The notes: generated by a model not told the origin, from the letters alone. A DNA stretch of 64,000 nucleotides from Oscillospiraceae bacterium (GCA_022792945.1 JAAWBZ010000073.1:19408-83407), one strand, 5' to 3'. Shown: positions 50,493 to 60,066, numbered from the stretch's first letter. Made by a program: numbers and translations.

Positions 50493-51632
50493 CTAGATCA
50501 TATTTTGCTTGTTGCTTCTGGACACATTGAGTATGATACCCATTTCCACCAGCTGAATCAGCAGCGCCGTGCCGCCATAGGAGAAAAACGGCAGGGAGAT
50601 GCCCGTAGCCGGCAGGAAATTAGTGACGACGCCGATGTTCAGGAACACCTGCATCAGAAGGAGCGTGGTCAGCCCCGCGGTGACGAGCATCCCGAAGCGG
50701 TCCCGGGCGTGCATGGCGATCCAGTAGCCGCGGACAATCAGCAGCACGAACATCAGGATGATCAGCGCCGCGCCCACAAAGCCCAGCTCCTCGCAGACGA
50801 TGGAAAAAATATAGTCGTTGTGCTCCTCGGGAAGGTACAGATACTTCTGCCGCCCCTTGCCGAAGCCCAGCCCCATCAGCCCGCCGGAGCCGATGGCGTA
50901 CAGGGACTGCAAAATCTGATATCCATTGTCCGACGGATCGGAAAACGGGTCCCGCCAGGCGGTGATCCGGTCGCTGGCATAGCCCTGAAAGTTAAGATAG
51001 AGCACCACCACCAGCACCGCTGCACCGATGCCCAGGGCAAACCAACGCCCCCGGGTGCCTCCCAAAAACATCAGCGCCGCGCCGGTGGCTAAGATGATAA
51101 TGGTCGCAGAGAGGTGCGGCTCCAGGAACAGCAGCCCCGCGATCACGCCCAGAATGGCCACAAACGGCGCCACGCCGTAGCGGAATGTCCGCATTCGGTC
51201 CTTAAAGACCGAGATCATGGCCGAAAAGCAAAGCACGACCGCCAGCTTGGCAATCTCCGAGGGCTGGAAGTTGATGCCGAAGAGGACGATCCAGCGCACC
51301 GCGCCGCCCTCCTCCTCGCCCACAAAGGGCACCAGCAGCAAAAGGAAAATGGAGCCGGCCATGATCGGCACTGACAGCGAGCGCCAAATCTGGTAGTTGA
51401 TCCGGCTGATCAGCCACATGATCCCGATCCCAGCGACGGCGAATCCGCCCTGGCGGGCAAAGTAGGTGGTGGAATTGCCGGTCTTAAAGTACGCACGGGC
51501 ATAGCTGGCGGAGAACATCATGATGACGCCCACCGCCACCAGGAGCACCGTCAGGATCAAAAAAGGAAGATCCAGCATACCGCGTTCGTCCAGGACAATG
51601 GTTTCTCTGGTCGGTTGTTTGACTTTTTCCAT
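50493..51632 (-). CDS. ftsW: FtsW/SpoVE-type lipid II polymerase (SEDS)
   Basis: A SEDS glycosyltransferase that polymerises lipid II with its partner PBP. The 379-residue protein has about ten membrane helices and the motifs NFQPSEIAKLAVVLCFSAM, LEPHLSATIIIL (with the catalytic-region Asp replaced in position by Glu-Pro-His-Leu as in SpoVE-like members), YLPEEHNDYIFSIVCEELGF, LPATGISLPFFSYGGTALL. The ATG at 51632 follows AAGGAGG closely; the frame extends upstream into mraY but without support. Together with the SpoVD-like PBP it may serve division, sporulation or both. Confidence 0.93.
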   Translation of the reverse strand: MEKVKQPTRETIVLDERGMLDLPFLILTVLLVAVGVIMMFSASYARAYFKTGNSTTYFARQGGFAVAGIGIMWLISRINYQIWRSLSVPIMAGSIFLLLLVPFVGEEEGGAVRWIVLFGINFQPSEIAKLAVVLCFSAMISVFKDRMRTFRYGVAPFVAILGVIAGLLFLEPHLSATIIILATGAALMFLGGTRGRWFALGIGAAVLVVVLYLNFQGYASDRITAWRDPFSDPSDNGYQILQSLYAIGSGGLMGLGFGKGRQKYLYLPEEHNDYIFSIVCEELGFVGAALIILMFVLLIVRGYWIAMHARDRFGMLVTAGLTTLLLMQVFLNIGVVTNFLPATGISLPFFSYGGTALLIQLVEMGIILNVSRSNKQNMI

Positions 51633-51654
51633 GGACCCTCCTTTCCAGCGCCGG

Positions 51655-52680
51655 TCAGTACCGGCCGGCCACCCCCAGGAACGCAGCCACACAGCAGACC
51701 AGGGTGACCAGGGTGAATACGGTAAAAATCTTGACCTCGCTCCAGCCGCACATCTCAAAGTGGTGGTGGATAGGAGCCATTTTGAAGATGCGCTTGCCGT
51801 GGGTCAGCTTAAAGTACGCCACCTGCAGAATATCCGAAAGCGTTTCAATGATATAGATCAAGCCCACCAGCGCCAGGATCAGCGGCATATCCATGGCAAA
51901 TGCCATGCCGCACACCGCCGCCCCCAGAAAGAGCGAGCCGGTATCCCCCATGAACACCTTGGCCGGATGGAAATTGTACACCAGGAAGCCCGCGAGGCCC
52001 CCGAACAGCGCCGCCGGAAACAGCGCCAGCGAGCTGAGGCCGCTCTCACGCAGGGTGCTCCAGATGGCGGCGGTCACGGCAAAGAAAGCCATCACCGGCA
52101 TGGTCACGCCGGCGGCCAGCCCGTCGATGCCGTCAGTGAGATTGACTGCGTTGACGCAGCCCACGATGACGAACATGGCGAAGATCATATAGACGACAAT
52201 ATTGACCGCCACAGTCTGATTCCAGAACGGAATATACAGTTCGTTGGTCAGGTGGCCGCTCCAGCGCAGCAGCGCCAGATAGCACGCCGCCGCCGCCAGC
52301 TGCAGAGCGAACTTCTGCAGGGCGGTAAGGCCCAGGTTGCGCTTCTTTTTGACCTTCACATAGTCGTCCAGAAAGCCGATGATGCCGTACACCAGGGCGA
52401 AGCCCAATACGAAAAGATGCTCATAATGCCCTGCCAGCATTTGCTGCCATCCTGCCAGCACCATGCCCACCGCCGCAGCCAAGATAAATATAATGCCGCC
52501 CATGGTGGGCGTCCCGGCCTTGGAATTATGCCATTTGGGACCGACCTCGCGGATGGACTGGCCCGCCTTCATGGCCCGCAGCAGCGGGATCAGCAGCTTG
52601 CCCAGCACCAGCGCCGCCAGAAACGCAGCCAACGCTGCCATCAGCGGCTGGCGGATCTGCTCGAATTGTAAAATTCCCAT
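51655..52680 (-). CDS. mraY: Phospho-N-acetylmuramoyl-pentapeptide-transferase
   Basis: Forms lipid I from UDP-MurNAc-pentapeptide and undecaprenyl phosphate. The 341-residue membrane protein has KWHNSKAGTPTMGGIIFI, the catalytic FLDDYVKVKKKRNLGL and NAVNLTDGIDGLAAGV, KVFMGDTGSLFLGAAVCGMA, and the His loop MAPIHHHFEMCGWSEVKI. It lies directly between murF and ftsW; murD, normally next, is missing. Confidence 0.98.
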   Translation of the reverse strand: MGILQFEQIRQPLMAALAAFLAALVLGKLLIPLLRAMKAGQSIREVGPKWHNSKAGTPTMGGIIFILAAAVGMVLAGWQQMLAGHYEHLFVLGFALVYGIIGFLDDYVKVKKKRNLGLTALQKFALQLAAAACYLALLRWSGHLTNELYIPFWNQTVAVNIVVYMIFAMFVIVGCVNAVNLTDGIDGLAAGVTMPVMAFFAVTAAIWSTLRESGLSSLALFPAALFGGLAGFLVYNFHPAKVFMGDTGSLFLGAAVCGMAFAMDMPLILALVGLIYIIETLSDILQVAYFKLTHGKRIFKMAPIHHHFEMCGWSEVKIFTVFTLVTLVCCVAAFLGVAGRY

Positions 52681-52712
52681 TCGTGGTTTCCTCCGATGTG
52701 TGATAGGGAGCC

Positions 52713-54101
52713 TTACAGCTCCTCGTCGCCGCCAGCCAGGAAGAGCTTGAGCGCGCGCTCCATTTTCATGCCACGGCTGCCCTTGAAGAGCAGGGTGTCT
52801 CCCGGCTCGGCCTGGGCGATCAGCTCGTAGACCAGCTGGTCCTGGTCATCGAAGTACATGGCCTTGCCGGCGGGCATGCCTCCGGTGACCGCGCCGGTGG
52901 CCACCCGCGTGGCGTTGACGCCGTAGGCAAAGATCATGTCTGCCTTCCCCACGGCCAGCCGGCCCACCCGATAGTGCTCGGCCATGGAGGCGCTGCCCAG
53001 CTCCAGCATATCGCCCAGCACTGCGATGCGCCGGCCCTCGCAGCTGCGCTCGGCCAAAACCTCCAGCGCCGCGGCCATGGACTCAGGGCCGGCGTTGTAG
53101 CAGTCAGCCAGAATGGTATAGCCGTTCTTCACGAAAATCTGCTGCCGCATGCCGGTATTCTCAAAGCCCCCAAGCCCCGCCGCCACGTCCTCTGGCTCCG
53201 CGCCGCACTGCAGCGCCGCAGCCGTGGCTGCCAGGGCGTCGTAGACCGTATGGCGGCCATTGGCAGGCACGAACACTTCAAAGGACTTGCCATAGGCCTC
53301 TGCCCGGAAGCGGACGCCGCTGTCGTCGGCATGCAGATCCGTGGCGCGCACGTCGCAGGCGGGGTTGTTGATGCCGAAATAGCAGCGGCGGAACTTCAGC
53401 TGCCCGCGGAGCTCCCACAGCAGCGGCTCGTCGCCGTTGAGCACCAGAAATCCCTGGTCCTCGTCCATCCCCTCCAGGATCTCCAGCTTTGCCCGGAGGA
53501 TGCTTTCCCGAGAGCCAAGATTCTCGATGTGCATGGTACCAATATTTGTGAAAATCGCCATATCTGGCCGGGCAATTTTGGTGAGATAGGACATCTCCCC
53601 AAAGTGGTTCATGCCCAGCTCCAGCACCGCCATCTCCGTATCCTCGCTGATGTCCATCACCGTCATGGGGAGGCCCAGCTGATTGTTGTGGTTGCCCTCG
53701 GTCCAGATGGTGCGCCAGCGGCGGCGGAGGATCGCCGCCAGCATCTCCTTGGTGGTGGTCTTGCCGACACTGCCGGTGATGCCCAACACCCTGCAGGACA
53801 TAGCCGCCCGATAGCCCGCGGCGACAGCCCCGAACGCCTTGAGCGTATCCTGCACCCGGATCAATGGAATATCGGGATAGTCCTTGCCGTTGGCGCACAG
53901 CGCAGCCCTGGCGCCGTTTTCTATGGAGCGGCGGATGTAGGTATGGCCGTCCACATTGGCGCCCACCAGCGGCACAAACAGCGCGCCCTCCCGGACCTCC
54001 CGTGAGTCGGTGGAGACGCACTCCACCACAATATTCTCGTACTGCGGCTCCACGGTCCCGCCGCACCACCGGGCGATCTCCTTGAGTTGAATCGGTTTCA
54101 T
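52713..54101 (-). CDS. murF: UDP-MurNAc-tripeptide--D-Ala-D-Ala ligase
   Basis: Adds D-Ala-D-Ala to complete the pentapeptide precursor. The 462-residue Mur ligase has the ATP loop VLGITGSVGKTTTKEMLAA near residue 110, TEGNHNNQLGLPM, AVLELGMNHFGEMSYLTKIA, and the C-terminal LADCYNAGPESMAAALEVL and GDTLLFKGSRGMKMERAL. The start at 54101 has GGGAG 8 bases upstream, preferred over an ATG 15 bases earlier. Confidence 0.97.
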   Translation of the reverse strand: MKPIQLKEIARWCGGTVEPQYENIVVECVSTDSREVREGALFVPLVGANVDGHTYIRRSIENGARAALCANGKDYPDIPLIRVQDTLKAFGAVAAGYRAAMSCRVLGITGSVGKTTTKEMLAAILRRRWRTIWTEGNHNNQLGLPMTVMDISEDTEMAVLELGMNHFGEMSYLTKIARPDMAIFTNIGTMHIENLGSRESILRAKLEILEGMDEDQGFLVLNGDEPLLWELRGQLKFRRCYFGINNPACDVRATDLHADDSGVRFRAEAYGKSFEVFVPANGRHTVYDALAATAAALQCGAEPEDVAAGLGGFENTGMRQQIFVKNGYTILADCYNAGPESMAAALEVLAERSCEGRRIAVLGDMLELGSASMAEHYRVGRLAVGKADMIFAYGVNATRVATGAVTGGMPAGKAMYFDDQDQLVYELIAQAEPGDTLLFKGSRGMKMERALKLFLAGGDEEL

Positions 54102-54153
54102 CTGCGTTGCTCCCATCTCTTTTGTCTTACTGCATAAAGATCAGCGCCGTCGG

Positions 54154-55596
54154 TCAGCGGCCCGCCAGGTGGGCGGCAACCTCCTCGCGTTCATCCAGAT
54201 GTGTTTTCTCGGTGCCCAGAATCTGATATGTCTCGTGACCCTTGCCCGCCAGGACAATGATGTCGTCCTTCTCCGCATGGTCCATGGCCCAGCGGATGGC
54301 CGCGCGGCGGTTTTCAATGACCACATAGGGCTTCTTCGTTCCCCGGAACCCGGCCACGATCTGTTCGATGATGGCGTTGGGGTCCTCGGTACGGGGGTTG
54401 TCAGAGGTAATGACCGCCAGGTCGGACAGCTCCACGCCGATGCGGCCCATGATGGGACGCTTGATGGGGTCCCGGTCGCCGCCGCAGCCAAAGACCGCGA
54501 TGACCCGGCCCCTGCAGAAGCCGTTGACGGCTCTCAAAACATTTTCCAGCCCGTCGGGCGTGTGGGCGTAGTCAATGAGGACCGTATAATCCTTGTCGGG
54601 GGTGGGCACCACCTCCACCCTGCCCTTGACGCCCCTGGCCTCCGCCAAAGCCGCCGCCGCGTCCGCCAGGGGGACGCCCAGCTGCACCGCCGCGCCCAGG
54701 ACCGCCAGGGCGTTATAGACCGTGAAGCCGCCGGGGATACCCAGTCGGACCGGACAGCGCGCGCCGTCCCGCACCGCCTCAAAGGCCACATGGTCCGAGG
54801 CCAGCTCGATCCGCTCCGCCTGCAGCTCCGCGCCGCCCTGCACCGCATAGGTCAGCACCGGCCCGCGGGCCGCCCGCCGCATCTGCGCCGCCGCCGGGTC
54901 GTCCAGGTTGACAACGCTCTTTTCGCACCGGGTGAACAGGAGGGACTTGGCGCGGCCGTATTCCTCCATGGTTTTATGAAAATCCAGATGATCCTCGGTG
55001 AGGTTGGTGAACACCCCCACCGCGAAGGGGATGTGGTCCACCCGGTTGAGGACCAGGGCATGGGATGAGACCTCCATGAGCACATGGCTGCACCCCGCCG
55101 CCAGCATCCGGGCCAGCAAGCCCTGGAGTTCAAAGCTCTCCGGCGTAGTACGCTCAGTCTCCAGCACCTCCGCGCCGATCATATTCTGGATGGTGCCGAT
55201 CAGGCCCACCTTGGCCCCCAGGCAGCGCTCCAGGACAGCCTTGAGAAGGTAGGTCGCCGTGGTCTTGCCGTTGGTGCCGGTGACGCCGACGACCCGCATA
55301 TGGTCCGCCGGATGGCCGTACCAGTTGGCCCCCACCTGGGCCAGGGCTGTGCGGGTGGAGCCCGCCGCAGCATAGGGGACCTCCAACCCCTCGGGCACAC
55401 GCTCGCAGAGGACGGCGGCGGCGCCCTTCTCCAGGGCCATGGGGATGAACCGGTGCCCGTCGGCGGCGAAGCCGGTCACAGCCACAAAGAGGTCTCCGGG
55501 CCGTGTGGTGCGGGAATCATAGCTGACGCCGCGGATCTCCGCGTCGCCGTGCAGCTCGGCCCCGGGAACGCCGCGCAGAAGTTCAGATAATTTCAT
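54154..55596 (-). CDS. murE: UDP-MurNAc-dipeptide--meso-diaminopimelate ligase
   Basis: Adds the third amino acid of the stem peptide. The 480-residue protein has VTGTNGKTTATYLLKAVLE, ERTTPESFELQGLLARML, LTEDHLDFHKTMEEY, the lysine to be carbamylated near ARAKSLLF-type GRAKSLLF, and VITSDNPRTEDP. The DNPR motif predicts meso-diaminopimelate as substrate, as in other clostridia. It follows the PBP gene by 15 bases. Confidence 0.97.
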   Translation of the reverse strand: MKLSELLRGVPGAELHGDAEIRGVSYDSRTTRPGDLFVAVTGFAADGHRFIPMALEKGAAAVLCERVPEGLEVPYAAAGSTRTALAQVGANWYGHPADHMRVVGVTGTNGKTTATYLLKAVLERCLGAKVGLIGTIQNMIGAEVLETERTTPESFELQGLLARMLAAGCSHVLMEVSSHALVLNRVDHIPFAVGVFTNLTEDHLDFHKTMEEYGRAKSLLFTRCEKSVVNLDDPAAAQMRRAARGPVLTYAVQGGAELQAERIELASDHVAFEAVRDGARCPVRLGIPGGFTVYNALAVLGAAVQLGVPLADAAAALAEARGVKGRVEVVPTPDKDYTVLIDYAHTPDGLENVLRAVNGFCRGRVIAVFGCGGDRDPIKRPIMGRIGVELSDLAVITSDNPRTEDPNAIIEQIVAGFRGTKKPYVVIENRRAAIRWAMDHAEKDDIIVLAGKGHETYQILGTEKTHLDEREEVAAHLAGR

Positions 55597-55611
55597 TTGA
55601 TATCGACTCCT

Positions 55612-57966
55612 TTAGTCTCTCGCGCTGTGGTCGGTGAATTCCACCGTAATGGTGGTGCCGCGCTCCACCTGGAGGCCGGCCTCCACATCCTGGTACGTCA
55701 CACTGACGTCCGCGCCGCTCTGGTCCGCGCCCTTGGACTGGAGGTAGAGGCCGATGTCCGCCGCCGTCTGGCTGGCCTGGGCCACGCCCATGCCGGTGAA
55801 GTCCGGCACAATGATCAGGTCCGTAGGCTTTTCGGTGCCCATGTAGAGGATAACCTCGGACGCGCCGGGCACGTCGGAATCCGGCGCCGGGATCATGTCT
55901 GTGACCGTACTGCCCTCGCCCACTACGCGGCAGGTGAGGCTACGCTCGCGCAGCTTGGCCTCGGCCTCCTCCCTGGACAGGTTGTAGACATTGGGCATGG
56001 AGACGTTGATCTTATTGATGTCCGCGTCGGTGTAGTCCGGCTCCACGCCCAGATACGGCAGGATATCGGAGAAAATATCGCGGACCGTCGGGGCGGCCAT
56101 AATGCCGCCGGAAATGTAGATGCCAGTCTCCCGGGAGGGAGTATCCAGTGCCACCAGGACCACGTATTTGGGGTCGTCGATGGGGGCCACTCCGATGAAG
56201 GAGACGATCTTATCATCCACACGCTTGCCATTCTCGTCAAACACGTCGATTTTCTCCGAGGTACCGGTCTTGCCGCCCACACGGTAGCCCACCACCTTGG
56301 CGTTTTTGGCTGTACCGGTGACCACCACGGCCTCCATCAGCTCGCGCATGGTGGCAGAGGTCTCCTCACTGATGACCTGGCGGATGACGGTGCGCTCATT
56401 CTTCTGCACCACGTTGCCGTCGCTGTCCACCACCTGGTCCACCACATAGGGCTGCAGCAGATAGCCGCCGTTGACCACCGCCGAGATCGCCCGGACCAGC
56501 TGGATTGGCGTGATCTTAAACGTCTGTCCGAACGCAGAGGAAATGGCGTTGCTGATACCGCCGTTGGCGGTCGGCTCCATCTCCGCCTCGCTGTAGAAGA
56601 AGCCCACTGCCTCACCGGAGAGGTCGATACCCGTTTTTTCCAGCAAACCAAAATTTTTTACATAGTCCCGCAGGCGCGGTCCGGTCAAGCTCAGACCAAT
56701 ATTGGCAAAGGCGATGTTGCAGGAGTTTTGCAGCGCCTCGCTGGTGTTCTGCTGGCCGTGGCCCTCATGCTTCCAGCAGTCCAGGACCTCAGAACGACCG
56801 GCAAAATTTGCCGCGCCGCCGCAGTAGAAACTGCTGTTCAGGTCCACGGCCCGCTCCTCCAGCGCCGCGGCCAGGGTAATGAGCTTAAAAGTAGAACCCG
56901 GCTCATAGCCGTCGGACACGGCCCGGTTGCGCCACTGTCGCAGGCGCTCGGCCGCCACGGCCTGGTTGTACGCCTCCATGGCCTCGTTGTAGGCGTTGCT
57001 CCCCTCCTGGAGCAGCAGCGCCGTCTGGTACTGCGATTCCAGCTCCTGGGCCTTCTCCTCGTCGTAGATCTCGGCGTAATGGTTGGGATCGTAGCTGCCC
57101 AGGTTGGCCATGCCCAGGATCTCTCCGGTGTTCACGTCGGCCACAATGCCGAACGCGCCGTTTTGGACGTCGTATTTCTCAATGGCCGTCTCCAGGTTCT
57201 TTTCCAGGTAATACTGCACTGACGTGTCGATGGTCAGCACCAGACTGTCGCCATTGTCGGCGTCGTAATATTTCTCGTAAGTATAGAGCATCTCCGAGCC
57301 GTAGTTGCCCTTGGTGACCACTACCTTGCCGCTGGTGCCGGCGAGGCTGGCGTCGTAGTACTCCTCCAGGCCCTCCGCGCCCACGTTGTCGCTGCGGGTG
57401 AAGCCCAGCACCTGGGCGCACAGGGGGCCGTAGGGGTAGCTGCGGCGGGTGTCCGGCTCCAGGTAGACGCCCTGGATGTCGTTTTCGTTGATGAACTCCC
57501 GGACCTTCTCGGAAAGCTCGCCCTCGATCTTGCGCTTGACCACCTTGTAGCGCTTGGTGGTGTCTGCCGCCTGCTCCAGGATGAAGCCCGGCTCCACCTC
57601 CAGGATTTCCCCGAGGCCCGTGGAGATGAGGCCCAGGTCCTGCTCCTTTTCTTTCAGCTCGTTGGGGTCCAGGAACACGTTCTCCACCGTGGTGGAGGTG
57701 GCCAGGATATTCATATTCCGGTCGTAGATCATGCCGCGGTCCGCGGTCACGTCGGTGCTGCGGGTCTGGTTCTGAATGGCCATCTGTTCATACTTGTCAT
57801 GGTCCAATACCATCAGCTGGAACAGCGTTGCCAGCAACGGTATAAACACAAGAACGCCACACACCATCAATGCCAATGTGCGGCTGAGAATGGTCCGGTT
57901 AGCCCATTCGTTGGCGTCGCCGGACTCCTTTTTCATTTTTCCCCGTGTAACTCTCAGCTTTTTCAT
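55612..57966 (-). CDS. spoVD: Class B penicillin-binding protein with PASTA domains (SpoVD/FtsI type)
   Basis: A transpeptidase that cross-links septal or spore-cortex peptidoglycan. From the ATG at 57966 the 784-residue protein has one membrane helix (about 29-52), the PBP dimerisation domain (about 65-225), the transpeptidase with Ser358-Thr-Phe-Lys361, Ser415-Cys-Asn417 and Lys566-Thr-Gly-Thr569, and two PASTA domains (about 655-710 and 718-778). A start at 57936 is also possible. Only one PBP is present here, where Bacillus has pbpB and spoVD side by side, so this protein may act as FtsI in growth as well (inference). Confidence 0.93.
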   Translation of the reverse strand: MKKLRVTRGKMKKESGDANEWANRTILSRTLALMVCGVLVFIPLLATLFQLMVLDHDKYEQMAIQNQTRSTDVTADRGMIYDRNMNILATSTTVENVFLDPNELKEKEQDLGLISTGLGEILEVEPGFILEQAADTTKRYKVVKRKIEGELSEKVREFINENDIQGVYLEPDTRRSYPYGPLCAQVLGFTRSDNVGAEGLEEYYDASLAGTSGKVVVTKGNYGSEMLYTYEKYYDADNGDSLVLTIDTSVQYYLEKNLETAIEKYDVQNGAFGIVADVNTGEILGMANLGSYDPNHYAEIYDEEKAQELESQYQTALLLQEGSNAYNEAMEAYNQAVAAERLRQWRNRAVSDGYEPGSTFKLITLAAALEERAVDLNSSFYCGGAANFAGRSEVLDCWKHEGHGQQNTSEALQNSCNIAFANIGLSLTGPRLRDYVKNFGLLEKTGIDLSGEAVGFFYSEAEMEPTANGGISNAISSAFGQTFKITPIQLVRAISAVVNGGYLLQPYVVDQVVDSDGNVVQKNERTVIRQVISEETSATMRELMEAVVVTGTAKNAKVVGYRVGGKTGTSEKIDVFDENGKRVDDKIVSFIGVAPIDDPKYVVLVALDTPSRETGIYISGGIMAAPTVRDIFSDILPYLGVEPDYTDADINKINVSMPNVYNLSREEAEAKLRERSLTCRVVGEGSTVTDMIPAPDSDVPGASEVILYMGTEKPTDLIIVPDFTGMGVAQASQTAADIGLYLQSKGADQSGADVSVTYQDVEAGLQVERGTTITVEFTDHSARD

Positions 57967-58078
57967 ACTCGATCCTGCGCTTTCCCAACTCACGGAAGCA
58001 GAAAACATGGACGTATGCTTCCGCCGGCGCCCATGCTCCCCTTCCTCGGACAACAGCCGCGTCTTTTGGGGCGCTGCT

Positions 58079-58107
58079 ATTGTACCACAGATTCTTCAGA
58101 ATTACTA
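58079..58107 (-). promoter_or_regulatory. Possible internal promoter before the PBP gene
   Basis: TAGTAA (58102-58107) and TACAAT (58079-58084), 17 bases apart, in the 58-152 bases between ftsL and the PBP start. The -35 is weak. GGTACAAT also resembles a sigma-E -10 element, as expected for spoVD, but no clear sigma-E -35 was found. Confidence 0.35.
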
Positions 58108-58118
58108 TATGTTTTCTC

Positions 58119-58664
58119 TCAGGATAAGTATGACACCAGTCCCTCCACGCTGGACTTCAGGGCGCTCACGGCCTCGGCCAGCTTGTTGACCTCCTCCTCC
58201 TGGAGAATCTCTGCCCGGTCGGCGCTGACCAGATCCACATAAACCGTCTGCGCCGATGTGGGTTGGATCATGCCCAGCTCACGGATGGCGCGCTTTTCCA
58301 CCTCACCCAGATCGATGCGGCCCTCGTAGTCCGAGCGCAGCAGTTGATTCTGCTGCTGCATGCTCTCCAGCTCCTCCGCCAGATCACCGGCCTGGGAGGT
58401 AGCCTCGTACAGCTGCACATAGCCGAAGATCACCAGCACCATCATACACGCCGCCGCCAGTGCGCCCAGCACCGCAAAGGGGGAAACCGCTGTCTTGGCC
58501 CGGACGCGGACGCGCCGTACCGGCTGCGGCCGCTCCTCCGGCAGGGTCCGGCGCGGCAGCTCCGGAGCCTCTGTACCACGGTAGGCACGCACATCGTAGG
58601 CTGCCGCACCGTTGGTACGGTAGGCAGTGCGGTACAATGCTTCTCTGCTTTGACGGTTTGCCAT
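58119..58664 (-). CDS. ftsL: FtsL-like septum formation protein
   Basis: FtsL/DivIC-type bitopic protein of the divisome. The 181-residue protein has a basic cytoplasmic N-terminus (about 1-60), one membrane helix (about 63-85, PFAVLGALAAACMMVLVIFG) and an extracellular coiled coil (about 88-130, AEELESMQQQNQLLRSDYEG) followed by REIGM-like RELGMIQPT, characteristic of the family, and a C-terminal extension of about 45 residues. It lies between rsmH and the PBP gene, the standard ftsL position. Confidence 0.85.
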   Translation of the reverse strand: MANRQSREALYRTAYRTNGAAAYDVRAYRGTEAPELPRRTLPEERPQPVRRVRVRAKTAVSPFAVLGALAAACMMVLVIFGYVQLYEATSQAGDLAEELESMQQQNQLLRSDYEGRIDLGEVEKRAIRELGMIQPTSAQTVYVDLVSADRAEILQEEEVNKLAEAVSALKSSVEGLVSYLS

Positions 58665-58704
58665 GAAACGAATTCCTCTCTAAACGGTGCGCGGCGCGGA
58701 AGCG

Positions 58705-59637
58705 CTACAGCTTCTCCGCCGCGCGGAGCTTGGCGCTGCGGGCCCGCGGGTTCTCCGCCAGCTCCTTTGCGCCGGGGACCATGGGCTTACGGCTGATCAG
58801 ACGGAGCTGAGGCCGTTTGCCGCAGACACAGACCGGAAATTCCGGCGGGCAGGTACAGCCCTTCGCCGCGGCCTGCATGGCGTTTTTCACAATGCGGTCC
58901 TCCAGGGAGTGGAAAGTGATGACCGCCAGCCGCCCGCCGGCCCTCAGCCGCGGCACCGCGGCCTGCATCATCTCCCCCACCGCGTGCAATTCATCGTTGA
59001 CGGCGATGCGGATGGCCTGGAAGCTGCGCTTGGCCGGATGCTGCTTTTCCCGGAGGGCCTGGGCGGGCATGGCGCCCCGGATCACACCGGCCAGCTCCAG
59101 AGTGGTCTCGATGGGCCGCTCGGCCCGGCGGCGCTCGATGGCGGCGGCGATCAGGGGAGCATAGCGCTCCTCGCCGTACTCGAAGAGAATGCGCCGCAGT
59201 TCCTCCCGGGGCCAGGTGTTGACCACCTCCCGGGCCGTGAGGCCCGCCGATCCGTCCATGCGCATATCCAGCGGCGCGTCAGCCAGATAGGAAAAGCCCC
59301 GGGCCCCGTCGTCCAGCTGCGGTGACGACACGCCCAGGTCGAACAACATCCCGTCGATCTGCCCAAGCCCCTGCGCATCCAGGATGGCGTCAATTTCCTT
59401 GAAGTTGCTGTGGACCAGCGTCACGCGGTCCTTCCAGGGGGCCAGCCGCCCCCCCGCCGCCCGCAGGGCGGTCTCGTCCCGGTCCACGCCGATGAGACGG
59501 CCGGTGGTCAGGCGTCTGGCGATTTCGCAGGAATGCCCAGCGCCGCCCAGGGTGCCGTCCAGGTAGACGCCGTCCGGGCGGATGGCCAGCGCCTCGATGC
59601 TCTCGGGGAGCAAAACCGAAATATGGTGAAATTCCAT
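58705..59637 (-). CDS. rsmH: 16S rRNA m4C1402 methyltransferase RsmH
   Basis: Methylates N4 of C1402 in 16S rRNA. The ATG at 59637 gives 310 residues beginning FHHISVLLPESIEAL, with motif I YLDGTLGGAGHSCEI, GVDRDETALRAA, LFDLGVSSPQLDD, KRSFQAIRIAVNDEL, ITFHSLEDRIVKNAM and a CTCPPEFPVCVCG segment. It overlaps the mraZ stop by 1 base (TGATG). The frame is open further upstream inside mraZ, so that extension is rejected. Confidence 0.98.
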   Translation of the reverse strand: MEFHHISVLLPESIEALAIRPDGVYLDGTLGGAGHSCEIARRLTTGRLIGVDRDETALRAAGGRLAPWKDRVTLVHSNFKEIDAILDAQGLGQIDGMLFDLGVSSPQLDDGARGFSYLADAPLDMRMDGSAGLTAREVVNTWPREELRRILFEYGEERYAPLIAAAIERRRAERPIETTLELAGVIRGAMPAQALREKQHPAKRSFQAIRIAVNDELHAVGEMMQAAVPRLRAGGRLAVITFHSLEDRIVKNAMQAAAKGCTCPPEFPVCVCGKRPQLRLISRKPMVPGAKELAENPRARSAKLRAAEKL

Positions 59638-60053
59638 CAGAATCCCAATTCCTCCATGGCCGCCGCCAGATTCTCCGGCGTCAGGGTGTCCGCCTCCAGG
59701 GCGTCGTAGGCCGCCGCGTCCCAGATCTCCGCGTGTCCGCCCTGGCCAATGAAGGTAACCTCCTGGCTCAGCCCGGCGTACTGCCGCAGATCCGCTGGGA
59801 TCAGAAAGCGGCCCTGCTTGTCCGGCTCGCACTTGGCGGCGTTGGCGAAGAGGAAGCGCATCTTGCGTGACTGGGAGATGGGCAGAGCGTTGTAGCGCTC
59901 CAAGATACTCTGCCACCCGGCCTCGGTGTACACCGACAGGCAGTGGTCCAGGCCCAGGGTGACGTAGAACGACTCCCCCAGCTCCTCGCGCAGCTTGGCG
60001 GGGACGAACAGACGGCCCTTGGGATCGACCGTATGCTTGTACTTGCCGTACAT
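59637..60053 (-). CDS. mraZ: Transcriptional regulator MraZ
   Basis: A SpoVT/AbrB-fold DNA-binding protein that controls the division-wall cluster and forms ring oligomers. The 138-residue protein has two repeats of the fold: YKHTVDPKGRLFVPAKLREE and CEPDKQGRFLIPADLRQYAG, each with the DxKGR-type DNA-contact motif. It is the first gene of the cluster and is preceded by repeated GTGGAG boxes, so autoregulation is very likely. Confidence 0.97.
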   Translation of the reverse strand: MYGKYKHTVDPKGRLFVPAKLREELGESFYVTLGLDHCLSVYTEAGWQSILERYNALPISQSRKMRFLFANAAKCEPDKQGRFLIPADLRQYAGLSQEVTFIGQGGHAEIWDAAAYDALEADTLTPENLAAAMEELGF

Positions 60054-60066
60054 ATCCCCTCACCCC

